DNA of 64,000 nt from Cedecea davisae DSM 4568 (lineage in GTDB: Bacteria > Pseudomonadota > Gammaproteobacteria > Enterobacterales > Enterobacteriaceae). The position numbers and the translations under genes are program-made. Below the pieces are notes generated by a model. The model searched no databases. It saw nothing but the letters and a program-made list of their open reading frames with translations, and was not told the origin of the DNA. Shown here one piece after another: positions 37,067 to 49,923 of the stretch. The stretch's first letter is position 1. Every line of letters begins with the position of its first letter. The stretch spans positions 3,487,407-3,551,406 of the forward strand of contig NZ_KE161030.1 in NCBI RefSeq assembly GCF_000412335.2, written 5' to 3'.

Positions 37067-38257
37067 ATGCTAGATGCACAAACCATCGCCGTTGTTAAAT
37101 CTACTATCCCATTGCTGGCCGCAACCGGGCCGAAACTTACCGCACATTTTTACGACCGGATGTTCAGCCATAACCCGGAGCTGAAAGAGATTTTTAACAT
37201 GAGCAACCAGCGCAACGGCGACCAGCGTGAAGCGCTGTTCAACGCTATTTGCGCCTACGCTGCAAATATTGAGAACCTTGCCACCCTGCTGCCTGCGGTA
37301 GAAAAAATCGCCCAGAAGCACACCACATTCCAGATTAAACCTGAGCAATACGACATTGTTGGCGGCCACCTGCTGGCAACGCTGGACGAGCTGTTCAGCC
37401 CGGGCCAGGAAGTGCTGGACGCCTGGGGCAAAGCTTACGGCGTGCTGGCCGGGGTGTTTATTACCCGCGAGTCAGAGATTTATCAGGATAACGCCGCTAA
37501 AAAAGGCGGCTGGGAAGGCACTCGTCCGTTTACCATCGTGGCTAAGGAGCCGCAAAGCTCGCTTATCACCAGCTTTGAGCTGGCTCCGGCAGACGGCGGC
37601 CCGGTGGCGGACTATCAACCGGGCCAGTATCTGGGCATCTGGCTGAAGCCGGAAGGTTTCCCGCATCAGGAAATTCGCCAGTATTCATTAACCCGCCAGC
37701 CGAACGGTAAAAGTTATCGCATCGCCGTTAAGCGCGAAGACAAAGGCATGGTTTCTAACTGGCTGCACAATCATGCTCAGCCCGGCGATAAAGTTCATCT
37801 GGCCGCCCCGGCCGGTGATTTCTTTATGAGCGTGGAGAGCGGCACGCCGGTGACGCTGATTTCCGCGGGTGTGGGCCAAACGCCGATGCTGGCAATGCTC
37901 GACACGCTGGCGGGTAGCGGCCATCAGGCGCAGGTTAACTGGCTGCATGCCGCCGAACATGGCGACGTACATGCTTTTAGCGACGAGGTAGCGGCGCTGG
38001 GTGCAAAACTGCCGCGTTTTGAAAGCCACGTTTGGTATCGCGAGCCGTCGGATAAAGACCGCGAACAGGCCCGTTTTACCCGTGAAGGCTTAATGGATTT
38101 GCTGGCCGAGGAAGGAAAACTAAGCGACCCGGCAATGCAGTTTTACCTCTGCGGCCCGATCAACTTTATGCGTTTTGCCGCTGAACAGCTGGTGAAAATT
38201 GGCGTGGATAAAGACCGCATTCACTATGAATGTTTTGGCCCGCATAAAGTGATGTAA
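37067..38257 (+). CDS. hmp: Nitric oxide dioxygenase (flavohaemoglobin) Hmp
   Basis: A 396-residue protein with a globin domain (about 1-140, distal TyrB10 region AHFYDRMF and proximal histidine in [12 protein letters not shown]), then an FAD domain (RQYSLTR) and an NAD-binding domain ([16 protein letters not shown]). It oxidises NO to nitrate in the cytoplasm. The start at 37067 ([11 protein letters not shown]) with GGAG upstream matches E. coli; an in-frame ATG four codons earlier is less likely. It is divergent from glyA, as in E. coli. Confidence 0.97.
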   Translation: MLDAQTIAVVKSTIPLLAATGPKLTAHFYDRMFSHNPELKEIFNMSNQRNGDQREALFNAICAYAANIENLATLLPAVEKIAQKHTTFQIKPEQYDIVGGHLLATLDELFSPGQEVLDAWGKAYGVLAGVFITRESEIYQDNAAKKGGWEGTRPFTIVAKEPQSSLITSFELAPADGGPVADYQPGQYLGIWLKPEGFPHQEIRQYSLTRQPNGKSYRIAVKREDKGMVSNWLHNHAQPGDKVHLAAPAGDFFMSVESGTPVTLISAGVGQTPMLAMLDTLAGSGHQAQVNWLHAAEHGDVHAFSDEVAALGAKLPRFESHVWYREPSDKDREQARFTREGLMDLLAEEGKLSDPAMQFYLCGPINFMRFAAEQLVKIGVDKDRIHYECFGPHKVM

Positions 38258-38329
38258 CCCTACCCTTACAGTCCCCTCTCCCCAAAGGGGCGAGGGGGCA
38301 AAGGACAGGACCTGCCCAGGAGTGAGGGT
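38258..38329. repeat. GC-rich palindromic intergenic repeat, copy 2 (short)
   Basis: Begins directly after the hmp stop codon: CCCTACCCTTACAG, a CCCCTCTCCCC/GGGGCGAGGGG hairpin, and the right end GAGTGAGGG. It is a shortened, more diverged relative of the copies at 2176 and 42765. It separates the convergent genes hmp and glnB and may serve as their terminator. Confidence 0.65.
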
Positions 38330-38340
38330 AAAAATTTACA

Positions 38341-38706
<366 letters not shown>

Positions 38707-38744
38707 TTATCGTGTTAGTAATCGGTTGCTCACACTATCACAGC

Positions 38745-40082
38745 CTACTCTTTAAAGTCATTGGCCTCTAGTTCATGCCTGGCCAGTAATTTATAAAATT
38801 CGGTCCGGTTACGGCCTGCCATTCTCGCCGCATGGGTCACGTTGCCCCTGGTGATTTGCAGCAGCTTACGCAGATAGTTTAGCTCGAACTGGTTACGCGC
38901 CTCGACAAAGGTCGGGAGCGCGGTGTTTTCGCCTTCCAGCGCCTGTTCCACCAGCGCTTCGCTGATGACGGGAGCCGAGGTCAGCGCCACGCACTGCTCA
39001 ATCACGTTGACCAGCTGGCGCACGTTACCGGGCCAGCTTGCCGCCATCAGGCGCTTCATCGCATCGGTGGAAAAGCTGCGAACAAAGGGTTTATGTCTGT
39101 CCGCCGACTGGCGCAATAGATGGTTAGCCAGCAGCGGGATGTCTTCCCCACGCTCGTGCAGCGCCGGTATTTTCAGGTTCACCACGTTCAGGCGGTAGAA
39201 CAAATCTTCACGGAATTCGCCGCGTTCCATCGCCTTCGGCAAATCACGGTGGGTTGCAGAAATAATTCGCACGTCGATATCCAGGTCGCGGTTGCTGCCC
39301 AGCGGGCGAACCTTGCGCTCCTGTAGAACGCGCAGCAGTTTGACCTGCAGCGGGATCGGCATATCGCCAATTTCGTCGAGGAACAGCGTACCGCCTTCAG
39401 CAGCCTGGAACAGCCCTTCACGGCTGCTGACCGCGCCGGTAAAGGCTCCCCGGGCATGGCCGAAAAGCTCGGACTCCAGCAGTTGCTCCGGCAGCGCTCC
39501 GCAGTTAATAGCGATAAAGGCTTTTTTGCTGCGCGGGCTGGCATTGTGTATTGCCTGGGCGAGGATCTCTTTCCCGGTGCCGCTCTGGCCGTTAATCAGC
39601 ACGCTAACGTCGGACTGCGCCACCATGCGCGCCTGCTCCAGCAGCCGCTGCATTATCGGGCTGCGGGTGACGATGGTATCGCGCCACATGTCATCCCCGG
39701 CGATGACCGTGTGCTCCAGAGCATTGTCTATCGCCTGGTAGAGCGCGTCTTTATCCACCGGTTTGGTGAGGAAGCTGAACACGCCCTGCTGCGTGGCGGC
39801 TACTGCGTCAGGAATCGAACCGTGAGCGGTGAGAATGATAACCGGCATGCCGGGCTGCCCCTTTTGGATCTCCGCGAACAGCGCCATGCCGTCCATTTCG
39901 TCCATCCTCAGGTCGCTTATCACCAGGTCTATTTTTTCACGCCCCAGCACTTTCAGGCCTTCGGCTCCGCTTTCAGCGGTTGTAACGGTGTAGCCCTCGC
40001 TGGAAAGGCGCATGCCCAGAAGCTTTAACAGGCCGGGGTCGTCGTCCACCAGCAATAAGCGCGCGGGTTTCCTCTGCGTCAT
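38745..40082 (-). CDS. glrR: Sigma-54-dependent response regulator GlrR (QseF)
   Basis: A 445-residue NtrC-type regulator. The receiver domain has the phosphate acceptor Asp57; the AAA+ domain has Walker A GQSGTGKE (about 165-172) and the sigma-54 contact GAFTGA (212-217); a Fis-type helix-turn-helix closes the protein. When phosphorylated by GlrK it activates glmY. It overlaps qseG by four bases. Three sites matching TGTC-N10-GACA lie upstream of glmY in this window, so a known target is next door. Confidence 0.95.
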   Translation of the reverse strand: MTQRKPARLLLVDDDPGLLKLLGMRLSSEGYTVTTAESGAEGLKVLGREKIDLVISDLRMDEMDGMALFAEIQKGQPGMPVIILTAHGSIPDAVAATQQGVFSFLTKPVDKDALYQAIDNALEHTVIAGDDMWRDTIVTRSPIMQRLLEQARMVAQSDVSVLINGQSGTGKEILAQAIHNASPRSKKAFIAINCGALPEQLLESELFGHARGAFTGAVSSREGLFQAAEGGTLFLDEIGDMPIPLQVKLLRVLQERKVRPLGSNRDLDIDVRIISATHRDLPKAMERGEFREDLFYRLNVVNLKIPALHERGEDIPLLANHLLRQSADRHKPFVRSFSTDAMKRLMAASWPGNVRQLVNVIEQCVALTSAPVISEALVEQALEGENTALPTFVEARNQFELNYLRKLLQITRGNVTHAARMAGRNRTEFYKLLARHELEANDFKE

Positions 40083-40837
40083 GGTTTTGCCTCCTGCTGC
40101 GGTTTGTCTGTTGCGCTGCTGCCGTCGTCATTGTCATCGTTGCTGTGAGTGTCCGGCGCGAGGCTGCTACCCGGTTTGCGGCTGGAAAGCTGACGTTCTA
40201 TGTCGGTCAGGTTTTCCAGCTTGCGGGTGGTCAGGTCCAGCTGGCCTCGCAGGCGCTGCTGCTGCTCGCGCAGCGTATCCAGTTCGCCGTCGGTGGACTG
40301 TTGCAGCTTGCTGTAGCGGGTGCGCTCATCGGAAAGCTTCAACAAAGAGGACTGGCCGTCGCGCCAGATTTCATACAAGGAACGAACCTGGAGCGGCACT
40401 TCGTGAGTCATTGTGTCGAGCTGCGTCATATAACGACGGCGTTCGGTGGGGGTAATTTTCGCGGTTGAAAGCAGGATGCCGCGCTTAAAGGTATCCTGCC
40501 AGGTTTCCGCAGGCCAACGCCGGGCTTCGGCTCGCGCTTCAGCTGGGGGCAGACGCTGGGCACAATCCATACCCCGCAGCCAATAAAGCGGGTTGGTAAT
40601 GACATCATGCCCCGTCAGTTCCCAGATTTCACTGCAATCCGTGGACAGGTAGTCGGGGATTTGTTGTTCCGGGATATGCGCATTGTGAACCTCGTCGTGG
40701 CTGTTCGACACCTTCGCCGGGGCACATCCGGTTAATAATACCGCACCTGCCAGCATGCCGGAAACCCAATAAATAAGGCGAGGCAAAGCCCCGCGGCGCG
40801 GCTCACGCAATAAAAGTGTTTTCATCGTTTTAATCAT
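40079..40837 (-). CDS. qseG: Outer membrane lipoprotein QseG
   Basis: A 252-residue lipoprotein. A basic N-terminus and hydrophobic segment lead to the lipobox LTGC (Cys38). The later half is a coiled coil (about 170-225), ending in a low-complexity Asp/Ser tail. In E. coli QseG interacts with the kinase GlrK and tunes its activity. The start is uncertain: the ATG at 40837 overlaps the end of glrK, and a second ATG at 40825 would work as well. It lies between kinase and regulator genes in a tight operon. Confidence 0.9.
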   Translation of the reverse strand: MIKTMKTLLLREPRRGALPRLIYWVSGMLAGAVLLTGCAPAKVSNSHDEVHNAHIPEQQIPDYLSTDCSEIWELTGHDVITNPLYWLRGMDCAQRLPPAEARAEARRWPAETWQDTFKRGILLSTAKITPTERRRYMTQLDTMTHEVPLQVRSLYEIWRDGQSSLLKLSDERTRYSKLQQSTDGELDTLREQQQRLRGQLDLTTRKLENLTDIERQLSSRKPGSSLAPDTHSNDDNDDGSSATDKPQQEAKP

Positions 40838-42266
40838 TCTCAGGGAAAACCGGTAATTCGATGCGGAAGCAGACTTCCGCGCTGTTATCGCTAATCAGGC
40901 TAAGCTGGCCGTTCATGCGCCGGATACAATCTCTGGCGATGCTCAACCCCAATCCGCTGCCTTTTACCGACCCCTTACGCTGATGGCTGCCCTGGTAGAA
41001 CGGCTCAAAGATCATTTCGCGCTCCGTCTCGGGGATCGGCTGGCCGGTATTCGCCACTTCGATATAAAGCATCGCTCCTGACTGCGAGCTTCTTAGATAA
41101 ATGTTACCGGATTCACTCCCATAGTGCACCGCATTGGAGTAGAGATTGTCCAGCACGCTCATCAGCAGCGTTGGTTCGGCAAGGCAGGCTTTAGGGCTGA
41201 GATTTAACTCGGTATGCATCATTTTAGCTCGCGCCGGAAGACTGTGAGCGGAAATAACCATTTCCGCTATCGGCCCCACATCAACCCTGTCGAGCGTAAC
41301 CGCCCCGTCCGCCAGCTTGCGGTTGTAATCCAACAGTTGCTCAATCAATTTTTGTAGATGACGGCTGCTGTTATCGAGGATTTCGACCACTTCTTTTTGG
41401 TCGGCATTAAGCGGCCCGGCGACCTGGTCTGCCAGCAGCTCGGTTCCCTCCCGCATACTGGCAAGCGGGGTTTTTAATTCGTGAGAAAGGTGGCGCAAAA
41501 ACTCGTGTCGCTGGGATTCAAGCCAGGCCAGGCGCTCGCTGAGCCAGACAATACGCTGCCCTACCGAGCGCAGCTCTTTTGGCCCCTTGAACACTTCGCT
41601 ATTGCCGAGCGTTCTTCCCTCACCGAGGCGGTTGATCATCCGCTCAATCCCCTTAACCGGGCCGATAATCATACGGGTAAAGATAATCACCAGCCCGAGG
41701 CTGAGCAGGAACAGCACCAGCGCCTGCCAGCCGAAGAACTGCCCGCGTTCGGCAATTTCCTGCTGTAGCTGCTGCCCGCGTGAGAACACGACGGTACGGG
41801 TAGCCTGCACCATTTCTGCGTTAGCGGCGGCGAACTGTTCAAGCTGGCCTGCCGCCTGAGCCTCCGGTCCGCTGTTTTTGCACTTCAGCGTAGCGAGGTC
41901 GCTCAATGACTGGCTGAGTGACTGATAAAGTTTTGGGTCAGGTAATACCGAGGAGTGGGCTTCCAGCATCTGGGCATAGCGCTGCCGCTGCTCCTGGTAA
42001 AGCTGCGCCAGGCGAGCATCGTCAAGCACGCAGTATTGTCTGTAGCTGCGTTCCATTTCCAACGCGATATTGGTCATCGCTTCGCTGCGGCGGGCATCAA
42101 TCAGCGTGGTGCGGTTGGTGAGCGCGGCCTGGGCGCTAAGGGCGTTCAGACTCTGCCACGCCTGCCAGGCGAGGACCAGCAGCGGCACGAGCACCAGTAA
42201 AAAGGCCATCATGACGAGCTGGCGCAGAGAGCGCGGGAAAAAATGCCACTGGTTCAATAGCTTCAT
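40830..42266 (-). CDS. glrK: Sensor histidine kinase GlrK (QseE)
   Basis: A 478-residue membrane kinase. Membrane segments lie at about 17-38 and 179-200, with a periplasmic helical sensor domain between them, then a HAMP linker. His262 in LRHLSHELKTPLA is the phosphorylation site. The ATP-binding N, G1 and G2 motifs (LYSNAVHYG, EVANTG, GSGLGLSI) are complete. It phosphorylates GlrR in response to envelope conditions. It follows glmY on the same strand, as in E. coli. Confidence 0.95.
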   Translation of the reverse strand: MKLLNQWHFFPRSLRQLVMMAFLLVLVPLLVLAWQAWQSLNALSAQAALTNRTTLIDARRSEAMTNIALEMERSYRQYCVLDDARLAQLYQEQRQRYAQMLEAHSSVLPDPKLYQSLSQSLSDLATLKCKNSGPEAQAAGQLEQFAAANAEMVQATRTVVFSRGQQLQQEIAERGQFFGWQALVLFLLSLGLVIIFTRMIIGPVKGIERMINRLGEGRTLGNSEVFKGPKELRSVGQRIVWLSERLAWLESQRHEFLRHLSHELKTPLASMREGTELLADQVAGPLNADQKEVVEILDNSSRHLQKLIEQLLDYNRKLADGAVTLDRVDVGPIAEMVISAHSLPARAKMMHTELNLSPKACLAEPTLLMSVLDNLYSNAVHYGSESGNIYLRSSQSGAMLYIEVANTGQPIPETEREMIFEPFYQGSHQRKGSVKGSGLGLSIARDCIRRMNGQLSLISDNSAEVCFRIELPVFPEND

Positions 42267-42331
42267 CTCACATTACCTGTATGACACGATGCTAGCCGCG
42301 ATTGCGAATGGTTGGAAGGCACGTTTATCAG

Positions 42332-42527
42332 AAACGACAAAGGCAGGGTAAAAAACCCTGCCTTTGCTGTGAAATTAGGCGGCGCCTTACTCAACGTTTC
42401 GCCCGGAGCATGATAAGCCAGAAGGCATTTATCAAAAGTCGGACGGCAGGCACCTTTTTGTGCGTCATTCGGCGGTTTATGTAGTCTGTCTGAAAAGACG
42501 CTGACATAAGAAATTGAATGAGCCACT
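42332..42527 (-). ncRNA. glmY: Small RNA GlmY
   Basis: On the minus strand the RNA starts AGTGGCTCATTCA, matching the 5' end of E. coli GlmY, and contains CTTATGTCAGC and ACATAAACCGCC further on. It ends in a strong hairpin with arms CAAAGGCAGGG and CCCTGCCTTTG (42338-42365). GlmY acts as a decoy for RapZ, sparing GlmZ from cleavage and so raising glmS expression when glucosamine-6-phosphate is short. Its position between glrK and purL is conserved. The exact 3' end is inferred. Confidence 0.88.
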
Positions 42528-42539
42528 GGTCGTTATATA

Positions 42540-42555
42540 GCAGGAATTATGCCAA
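42540..42555 (-). promoter_or_regulatory. Sigma-54 promoter of glmY
   Basis: The minus strand reads TTGGCATAATTCCTGC, with GG and GC separated by exactly ten bases, the -24/-12 pattern. The GC is about 13 bases before the GlmY 5' end. TATATAAC directly downstream could serve an overlapping sigma-70 promoter with the same start, as known in E. coli. Confidence 0.85.
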
Positions 42556-42642
42556 CATTGATGGATGTAAATTAATGCATTGTTTTTAAATGCAATTAAA
42601 GATTTAAATCGAAGATATATTCTGGTGTTTTTTTCACCTCAA

Positions 42643-42660
42643 TGTCGCCAATCCACAACA
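42643..42660. promoter_or_regulatory. GlrR binding site, third (one mismatch)
   Basis: TGTC-N10-AACA, one base away from the GlrR pattern TGTC-N10-GACA. It is the nearest of three to the glmY promoter. Confidence 0.6.
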
Positions 42661-42705
42661 CCTTAATGATTTATTTTTTATAGCACTTAAAATCAACAAG
42701 TTAAA

Positions 42706-42723
42706 TGTCTCTAATTGGAGACA
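42706..42723. promoter_or_regulatory. GlrR binding site, second
   Basis: TGTC-TCTAATTGGA-GACA, a perfect match to TGTC-N10-GACA, about 180 bases upstream of the GlmY start. Confidence 0.8.
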
Positions 42724-42738
42724 CAATAAAAGCGCAGG

Positions 42739-42756
42739 TGTCGGGATTTAGTGACA
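42739..42756. promoter_or_regulatory. GlrR binding site, first
   Basis: TGTC-GGGATTTAGT-GACA, a second perfect match, about 215 bases upstream of the GlmY start. AT-rich sequence between the sites and the promoter could hold IHF sites that loop the DNA. Confidence 0.8.
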
Positions 42757-42764
42757 AAAAAAGC

Positions 42765-42919
42765 CCCTCACCCTAACCCTCTCCCCAAAGGGGCGAGGGA
42801 ACTGGATCGGAGCTTTTGCTTGGTACCTGCCTCACAAAAGCAAGGGAACTGGATCGGAGCTTTAGCTTGTTCCCCTTCTTTTCCCCCTCTCCCTTTCAGG
42901 GAGAGGGTCGGGGTGAGGG
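42765..42919. repeat. GC-rich palindromic intergenic repeat, copy 3
   Basis: Has the same ends as copy 1: CCCTCACCCTAACCCTCTCC on the left and GAGGGTCGGGGTGAGGG on the right. The centre is different and has its own tandem duplication, two copies of a unit starting GGGAACTGGATCGGAGCTTT. It stops three bases short of the purL stop codon and so forms the 3' end of the purL message. Confidence 0.8.
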
Positions 42920-42922
42920 TAA

Positions 42923-45900
42923 TCAGCCCAGTTGCTTACGTGCGTTGCGGAAAATACGCATCCACGGGCTATCTTCGCCCCACTCAGCCGGATGCCAGGA
43001 GTTGCTCACGGTGCGGAACACACGTTCAGGGTGCGGCATCATAATGGTGACGCGCCCGTTTTCGCTGCTCACCGCGGTTATCCCGTTTGGCGACCCGTTC
43101 GGGTTTGCCGGGTAGGTTTCGGTCGCGTTGCCGAAGTTGTCCACAAAGCGCAGCGCCACCAGGCCTTTGCTCTCCAGCGCGGCCAGATGCGCCGCATCAC
43201 GCACCTCCACATGCCCCTCACCGTGAGAAACGGCAATCGGCATATGAGAACCGGCCATGCCCTGCAACAGCAGCGACGGGCTGGAGGTGACTTCTACCAG
43301 GCTGAAACGCGCCTCGAAGCGGTCCGATAGGTTGCGTACAAAGCGAGGCCACAGGCTGCTGCCCGGGATCAGCTCACGCAGGTTGGACATCATCTGGCAG
43401 CCGTTGCACACGCCCAGCGCCAACGTTTCCGGACGGTGGAAGAAGGTTTCAAACTCGTCGCGAACGCGCTGGTTAAACAGAATGGACTTCGCCCAGCCTT
43501 CACCCGCGCCCAGCACGTCTCCGTAAGAGAAGCCGCCGCACGCTACCAGCGTATGGAAGTCCTCAAGGCCGGTACGGCCGGCCAGCAGGTCGCTCATATG
43601 AACGTCGATGGCGTCGAAGCCCGCGCGATGGAAAGCGGCAGCCATCTCAACGTGGGAGTTAACGCCCTGCTCGCGCAGAATCGCGACTTTAGGCCGTGCG
43701 CCGGTGGCGATGTACGGTGCGGCGATGTCTTCTTTAATATCGAAGCTCAGCTTCACGTTCAGGCCAGGATCGTTTTCATTCGCCTTGGCTTTATGTTCTT
43801 CATCCGCGCAGTCCGGGTTATCACGCAGGCGCTGCATCTGCCAGGTTGTTTCCGCCCACCACATACGCAGCGTACTGCGGCTTTCGCTAAACACCGCATG
43901 GCCGTCGGCACTAATGTTGAAGCGGTCACCCGCAACGGCTTTGCCGAGGTAATGCACGCAGTTTGCCAGGCCGTTCTCCGCCAGCAGAGCTTCCACCGCC
44001 GCGCGATCTTCGGCGCGAACCTGGATAACCCCGCCCAGTTCTTCATTGAACAGCGCGGCCAGACGGTCCGCACCCAGGCTCGCGATATCAACATCCACGC
44101 CGCAGTGGCCGGTAAAGGCCATTTCAGCCAGCGTAACCAGCAGGCCACCGTCAGAGCGGTCGTGCCAGGCCAGCAGTTTGCGTTCGGCTACCAGCGCCTG
44201 CATCGCATTCCAGAAGCCTTTCAGTTGCTCAACGCTGCGAACATCAGCAGGTTTATCACCCAGTTGGCGGTAAACCTGGGCCAGCGCGGTAGCGCCCAGG
44301 GCATTGTGGCCAGCGCCTAAGTCAATCAACAGCAGGGCGTTGTCTTCGGTGCTTAGTTGAGGAGTCACGGTAGCACGCACGTCTTCCACGCGGGCAAAGG
44401 CGGTAATAACCAGCGACAGCGGAGAGGTCATTTCGCGCTGCTCGTTACCTTCCTGCCAGCGGGTTTTCATCGACATAGAGTCTTTGCCCACCGGAATGGT
44501 GATACCCAGCGCCGGGCAAAGCTCTTCGCCTACGGCTTTAACGGCTTCATACAGGCCAGCATCTTCGCCAGGGTGGCCTGCGGCGGCCATCCAGTTGGCG
44601 GACAGTTTAATGCGTTTCAGGGAACCGATTTGGGTCGCTGCGATGTTGGTCAGCGCTTCGCCAACCGCCAGGCGGGCGGAGGCGGCAAAGTCCAGCAGGG
44701 CCACAGGAGCACGTTCGCCGAGAGACATTGCCTCACCGTAGTAGCTGTCGAGGCTGGCGGTAGTCACCGCGCAGTTCGCGACAGGAATCTGCCACGGGCC
44801 AACCATCTGGTCACGGGAAACCATGCCGGTAACGGTGCGGTCGCCAATGGTAACCAGGAAGGTTTTTTCCGCCACGGTTGGCAGGTGCAGCACGCGGTTT
44901 ACCGCGTCGGCAATGGAAATGGCGCTGCTATCGAAGGCATCACCCTTCGCTTTTAGCGTCTCAACGTTACGCTCCATTTTCGGCGTTTTACCCAGCAGCA
45001 CGTCCAGCGGCATGTCGATTGGCTGGTTGTCGAAATGGCTGTCGTTGAGGGTCAGATGCTGTTCGGTGGTGGCTTCGCCGATAACCGCATAAGGCGCACG
45101 TTCGCGGCGGCACAGTTCATCGAACAATGGCAGCTGTTCAGGCGCAACGGCCAGCACATAGCGTTCCTGGGATTCGTTACACCAGACTTCCAGCGGGCTC
45201 ATGCCCGGCTCGTCGTTAAGGATATCACGCAGCTCAAAGCGGCCGCCGCGACCGCCATCGCTCACCAGTTCCGGCATGGCGTTAGACAAGCCGCCCGCGC
45301 CCACATCGTGGATAAAGAGAATCGGGTTGTCTTCGCCCAACTGCCAGCAGCGGTCGATAACTTCCTGGCAACGACGTTCCATTTCCGGGTTGTCGCGCTG
45401 TACGGAGGCAAAGTCCAGATCCGCGTCGGACTGGCCGGATGCCATAGAAGAAGCCGCCCCGCCGCCGAGGCCGATATTCATCGCCGGTCCGCCGAGGACG
45501 ATAAGTTTGGCGCCCGGGGTGATTTCACCTTTCTGAACGTGGTCGGCGCGGATATTGCCGATGCCGCCAGCCAACATAATAGGTTTGTGGTAGCCACGCA
45601 GCTCCACGCCGTTATGGCTGTTCACCTGCTCTTCGTAGGTACGGAAGTATCCGGTCAGCGCCGGGCGACCGAATTCGTTATTAAACGCGGCTCCGCCAAG
45701 CGGGCCTTCGGTCATAATATCCAGCGCGGTGACGATACGGTCAGGTTTGCCAAAATCCTGCTCCCACGGCTGTTCAAAGCCGGGAATACGCAGGTTGGAT
45801 ACGGAGAAGCCCACCAGGCCTGCTTTCGGTTTAGCGCCGCGCCCGGTTGCACCTTCATCGCGGATTTCGCCGCCGGAGCCGGTTGCGGCCCCCGGCCATG

Positions 45901-46810
45901 GAGAAATGGCGGTCGGGTGGTTGTGGGTTTCTACCTTCATCAGGATATGCGCTTCTTCCTGATGGAAGTCGTAGCGCCCTGCTTCGCGGTCGGCAAAGAA
46001 GCGGCCAACGGCGGAACCTTCCATTACCGCGGCGTTGTCTTTGTAGGCAGACAGCACGTAATCCGGCGTTTTCTCGAAGGTGTTTTTTATCATCTTAAAC
46101 AGCGATTTCGGCTGTTTTTCACCGTCGATAACCCAATCGGCGTTAAAGATTTTGTGACGACAGTGCTCGGAGTTCGCCTGAGCAAACATATAAAGCTCGA
46201 TGTCGTTCGGGTTGCGGCCAAGCTTGTTGAACGCAGCCTGTAAATAGTCGATTTCGTCTTCCGCCAGCGCCAGGCCAAGGCGTAGGTTAGCCTCCACCAG
46301 CGCTTCACGCCCCTGCCCCAGCAGGTCAACGCTCTGAACCGGAGCCGGCTGATGTTGGGCGAACAGCTGTTGCGCGTCGTCCAGAGAACCGAATACGCTC
46401 TCCATCATGCGGTCGTGCAGCAGAGCGGCAACATCCTGCCACTGTGCGGCGGTCAGCGTGCTGCCGGTAACATACCAGGCCACGCCGCGCTCGAGGCGTT
46501 TTACCTGAGGCAAGTCACAGTTATGGGCGATGTCGGTCGCTTTAGAAGACCACGGGGAGATAGTGCCCGGGCGTGGCGTAACCAGCAGCAGGGTGCCGGT
46601 TGGCGCGTGTTCTGCGAGGGTTGGGCCATACTTCAACAGCCGTTGCAGACGCGCGAGCTCATCCGAGTTCAGCGGCGCATCGAGGTCGGCAAAATGAACA
46701 TACTCGGCATAAATATCGCTTACCGGAAGGTTAGCATCGTTAAAACGGGCCAGGAGTTTGTTGATACGAAATGCCGAAAGAGCAGGCGAACCACGCAGAA
46801 TTTCCATCAT
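42923..46810 (-). CDS. purL: Phosphoribosylformylglycinamidine synthase PurL
   Basis: A 1295-residue large-type FGAM synthase, equal in length to E. coli PurL. It catalyses the fourth step of purine synthesis. The central part holds the two AIRS-like synthetase modules with the ATP-binding [17 protein letters not shown] region. The C-terminal class I glutaminase has its nucleophile cysteine in GVCNGCQMM and the histidine/glutamate in the PHPERVFR region. A PurR operator and a clear -10 TATAAT (46855-46860) lie upstream. Confidence 0.98.
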   Translation of the reverse strand: MMEILRGSPALSAFRINKLLARFNDANLPVSDIYAEYVHFADLDAPLNSDELARLQRLLKYGPTLAEHAPTGTLLLVTPRPGTISPWSSKATDIAHNCDLPQVKRLERGVAWYVTGSTLTAAQWQDVAALLHDRMMESVFGSLDDAQQLFAQHQPAPVQSVDLLGQGREALVEANLRLGLALAEDEIDYLQAAFNKLGRNPNDIELYMFAQANSEHCRHKIFNADWVIDGEKQPKSLFKMIKNTFEKTPDYVLSAYKDNAAVMEGSAVGRFFADREAGRYDFHQEEAHILMKVETHNHPTAISPWPGAATGSGGEIRDEGATGRGAKPKAGLVGFSVSNLRIPGFEQPWEQDFGKPDRIVTALDIMTEGPLGGAAFNNEFGRPALTGYFRTYEEQVNSHNGVELRGYHKPIMLAGGIGNIRADHVQKGEITPGAKLIVLGGPAMNIGLGGGAASSMASGQSDADLDFASVQRDNPEMERRCQEVIDRCWQLGEDNPILFIHDVGAGGLSNAMPELVSDGGRGGRFELRDILNDEPGMSPLEVWCNESQERYVLAVAPEQLPLFDELCRRERAPYAVIGEATTEQHLTLNDSHFDNQPIDMPLDVLLGKTPKMERNVETLKAKGDAFDSSAISIADAVNRVLHLPTVAEKTFLVTIGDRTVTGMVSRDQMVGPWQIPVANCAVTTASLDSYYGEAMSLGERAPVALLDFAASARLAVGEALTNIAATQIGSLKRIKLSANWMAAAGHPGEDAGLYEAVKAVGEELCPALGITIPVGKDSMSMKTRWQEGNEQREMTSPLSLVITAFARVEDVRATVTPQLSTEDNALLLIDLGAGHNALGATALAQVYRQLGDKPADVRSVEQLKGFWNAMQALVAERKLLAWHDRSDGGLLVTLAEMAFTGHCGVDVDIASLGADRLAALFNEELGGVIQVRAEDRAAVEALLAENGLANCVHYLGKAVAGDRFNISADGHAVFSESRSTLRMWWAETTWQMQRLRDNPDCADEEHKAKANENDPGLNVKLSFDIKEDIAAPYIATGARPKVAILREQGVNSHVEMAAAFHRAGFDAIDVHMSDLLAGRTGLEDFHTLVACGGFSYGDVLGAGEGWAKSILFNQRVRDEFETFFHRPETLALGVCNGCQMMSNLRELIPGSSLWPRFVRNLSDRFEARFSLVEVTSSPSLLLQGMAGSHMPIAVSHGEGHVEVRDAAHLAALESKGLVALRFVDNFGNATETYPANPNGSPNGITAVSSENGRVTIMMPHPERVFRTVSNSWHPAEWGEDSPWMRIFRNARKQLG

Positions 46811-46877
46811 TAAAGATCTCTCGTCTTCAGGGCGAAGGGGGGAAAACGGGCGGTATTATAGAGAATCCTCCGCCCTG

Positions 46878-46893
46878 ACGAAACCGTTTGCGT
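46878..46893 (-). promoter_or_regulatory. PurR operator of purL
   Basis: On the minus strand ACGCAAACGGTTTCGT, nearly the full PurR consensus. It covers the -35 region in front of the TATAAT at 46855-46860, so PurR with hypoxanthine or guanine would shut off purL. Confidence 0.88.
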
Positions 46894-47058
46894 ATAAATA
46901 ACAGCAGAAGTTTTTATTGTGCGAAAACTAAACGATATATTCTTAAAAGTTGCTTACTGGCGTTTTCTTACGCAAAATGCGCCTCATCTACACACGAGGT
47001 TCATATAAATCATGTTTATTGTTGGCTGAGACTTAACCCGCTGCAGAATGTTATCTAT

Positions 47059-49706
<2,648 letters not shown>

Positions 49707-49849
49707 AGCTGGCTCCTTTAATGTTCTGGTTCCCGACATAGTCCTCGTCAAAGCCTAACAGATAGCGTGGCGCTTTTCCGCGCCCAATCCGCCCGGTGGC
49801 CTGGCAGTAGTTGAAAAAAACCAGAATATTTAATTCGGTAACATTGCTC

Positions 49850-49886
49850 TATAATGGAATTTATAATTCGCTCAGACGCTTATAAT
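49850..49886 (+). promoter_or_regulatory. Triple -10 region upstream of yfhH
   Basis: Three perfect TATAAT hexamers start at 49850, 49862 and 49881. No strong -35 accompanies any of them. One or more is probably the yfhH promoter. Confidence 0.45.
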
Positions 49887-49923
49887 GGCGACCTGTCATC
49901 GAAATTGCCGTTTCGGAGGTGAA

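Noticed and set aside
45035-46243. A 402-codon open frame opposite purL
   Set aside because: Antisense to a fully conserved part of PurL; the translated product has no family features.
46888-47058. Upstream extension of the mltF frame to an ATG at 46888
   Set aside because: The added 57 residues overlap the purL control region, show no homology and lack a ribosome-binding site; the E. coli gene starts with TTG at the equivalent place of 47059.
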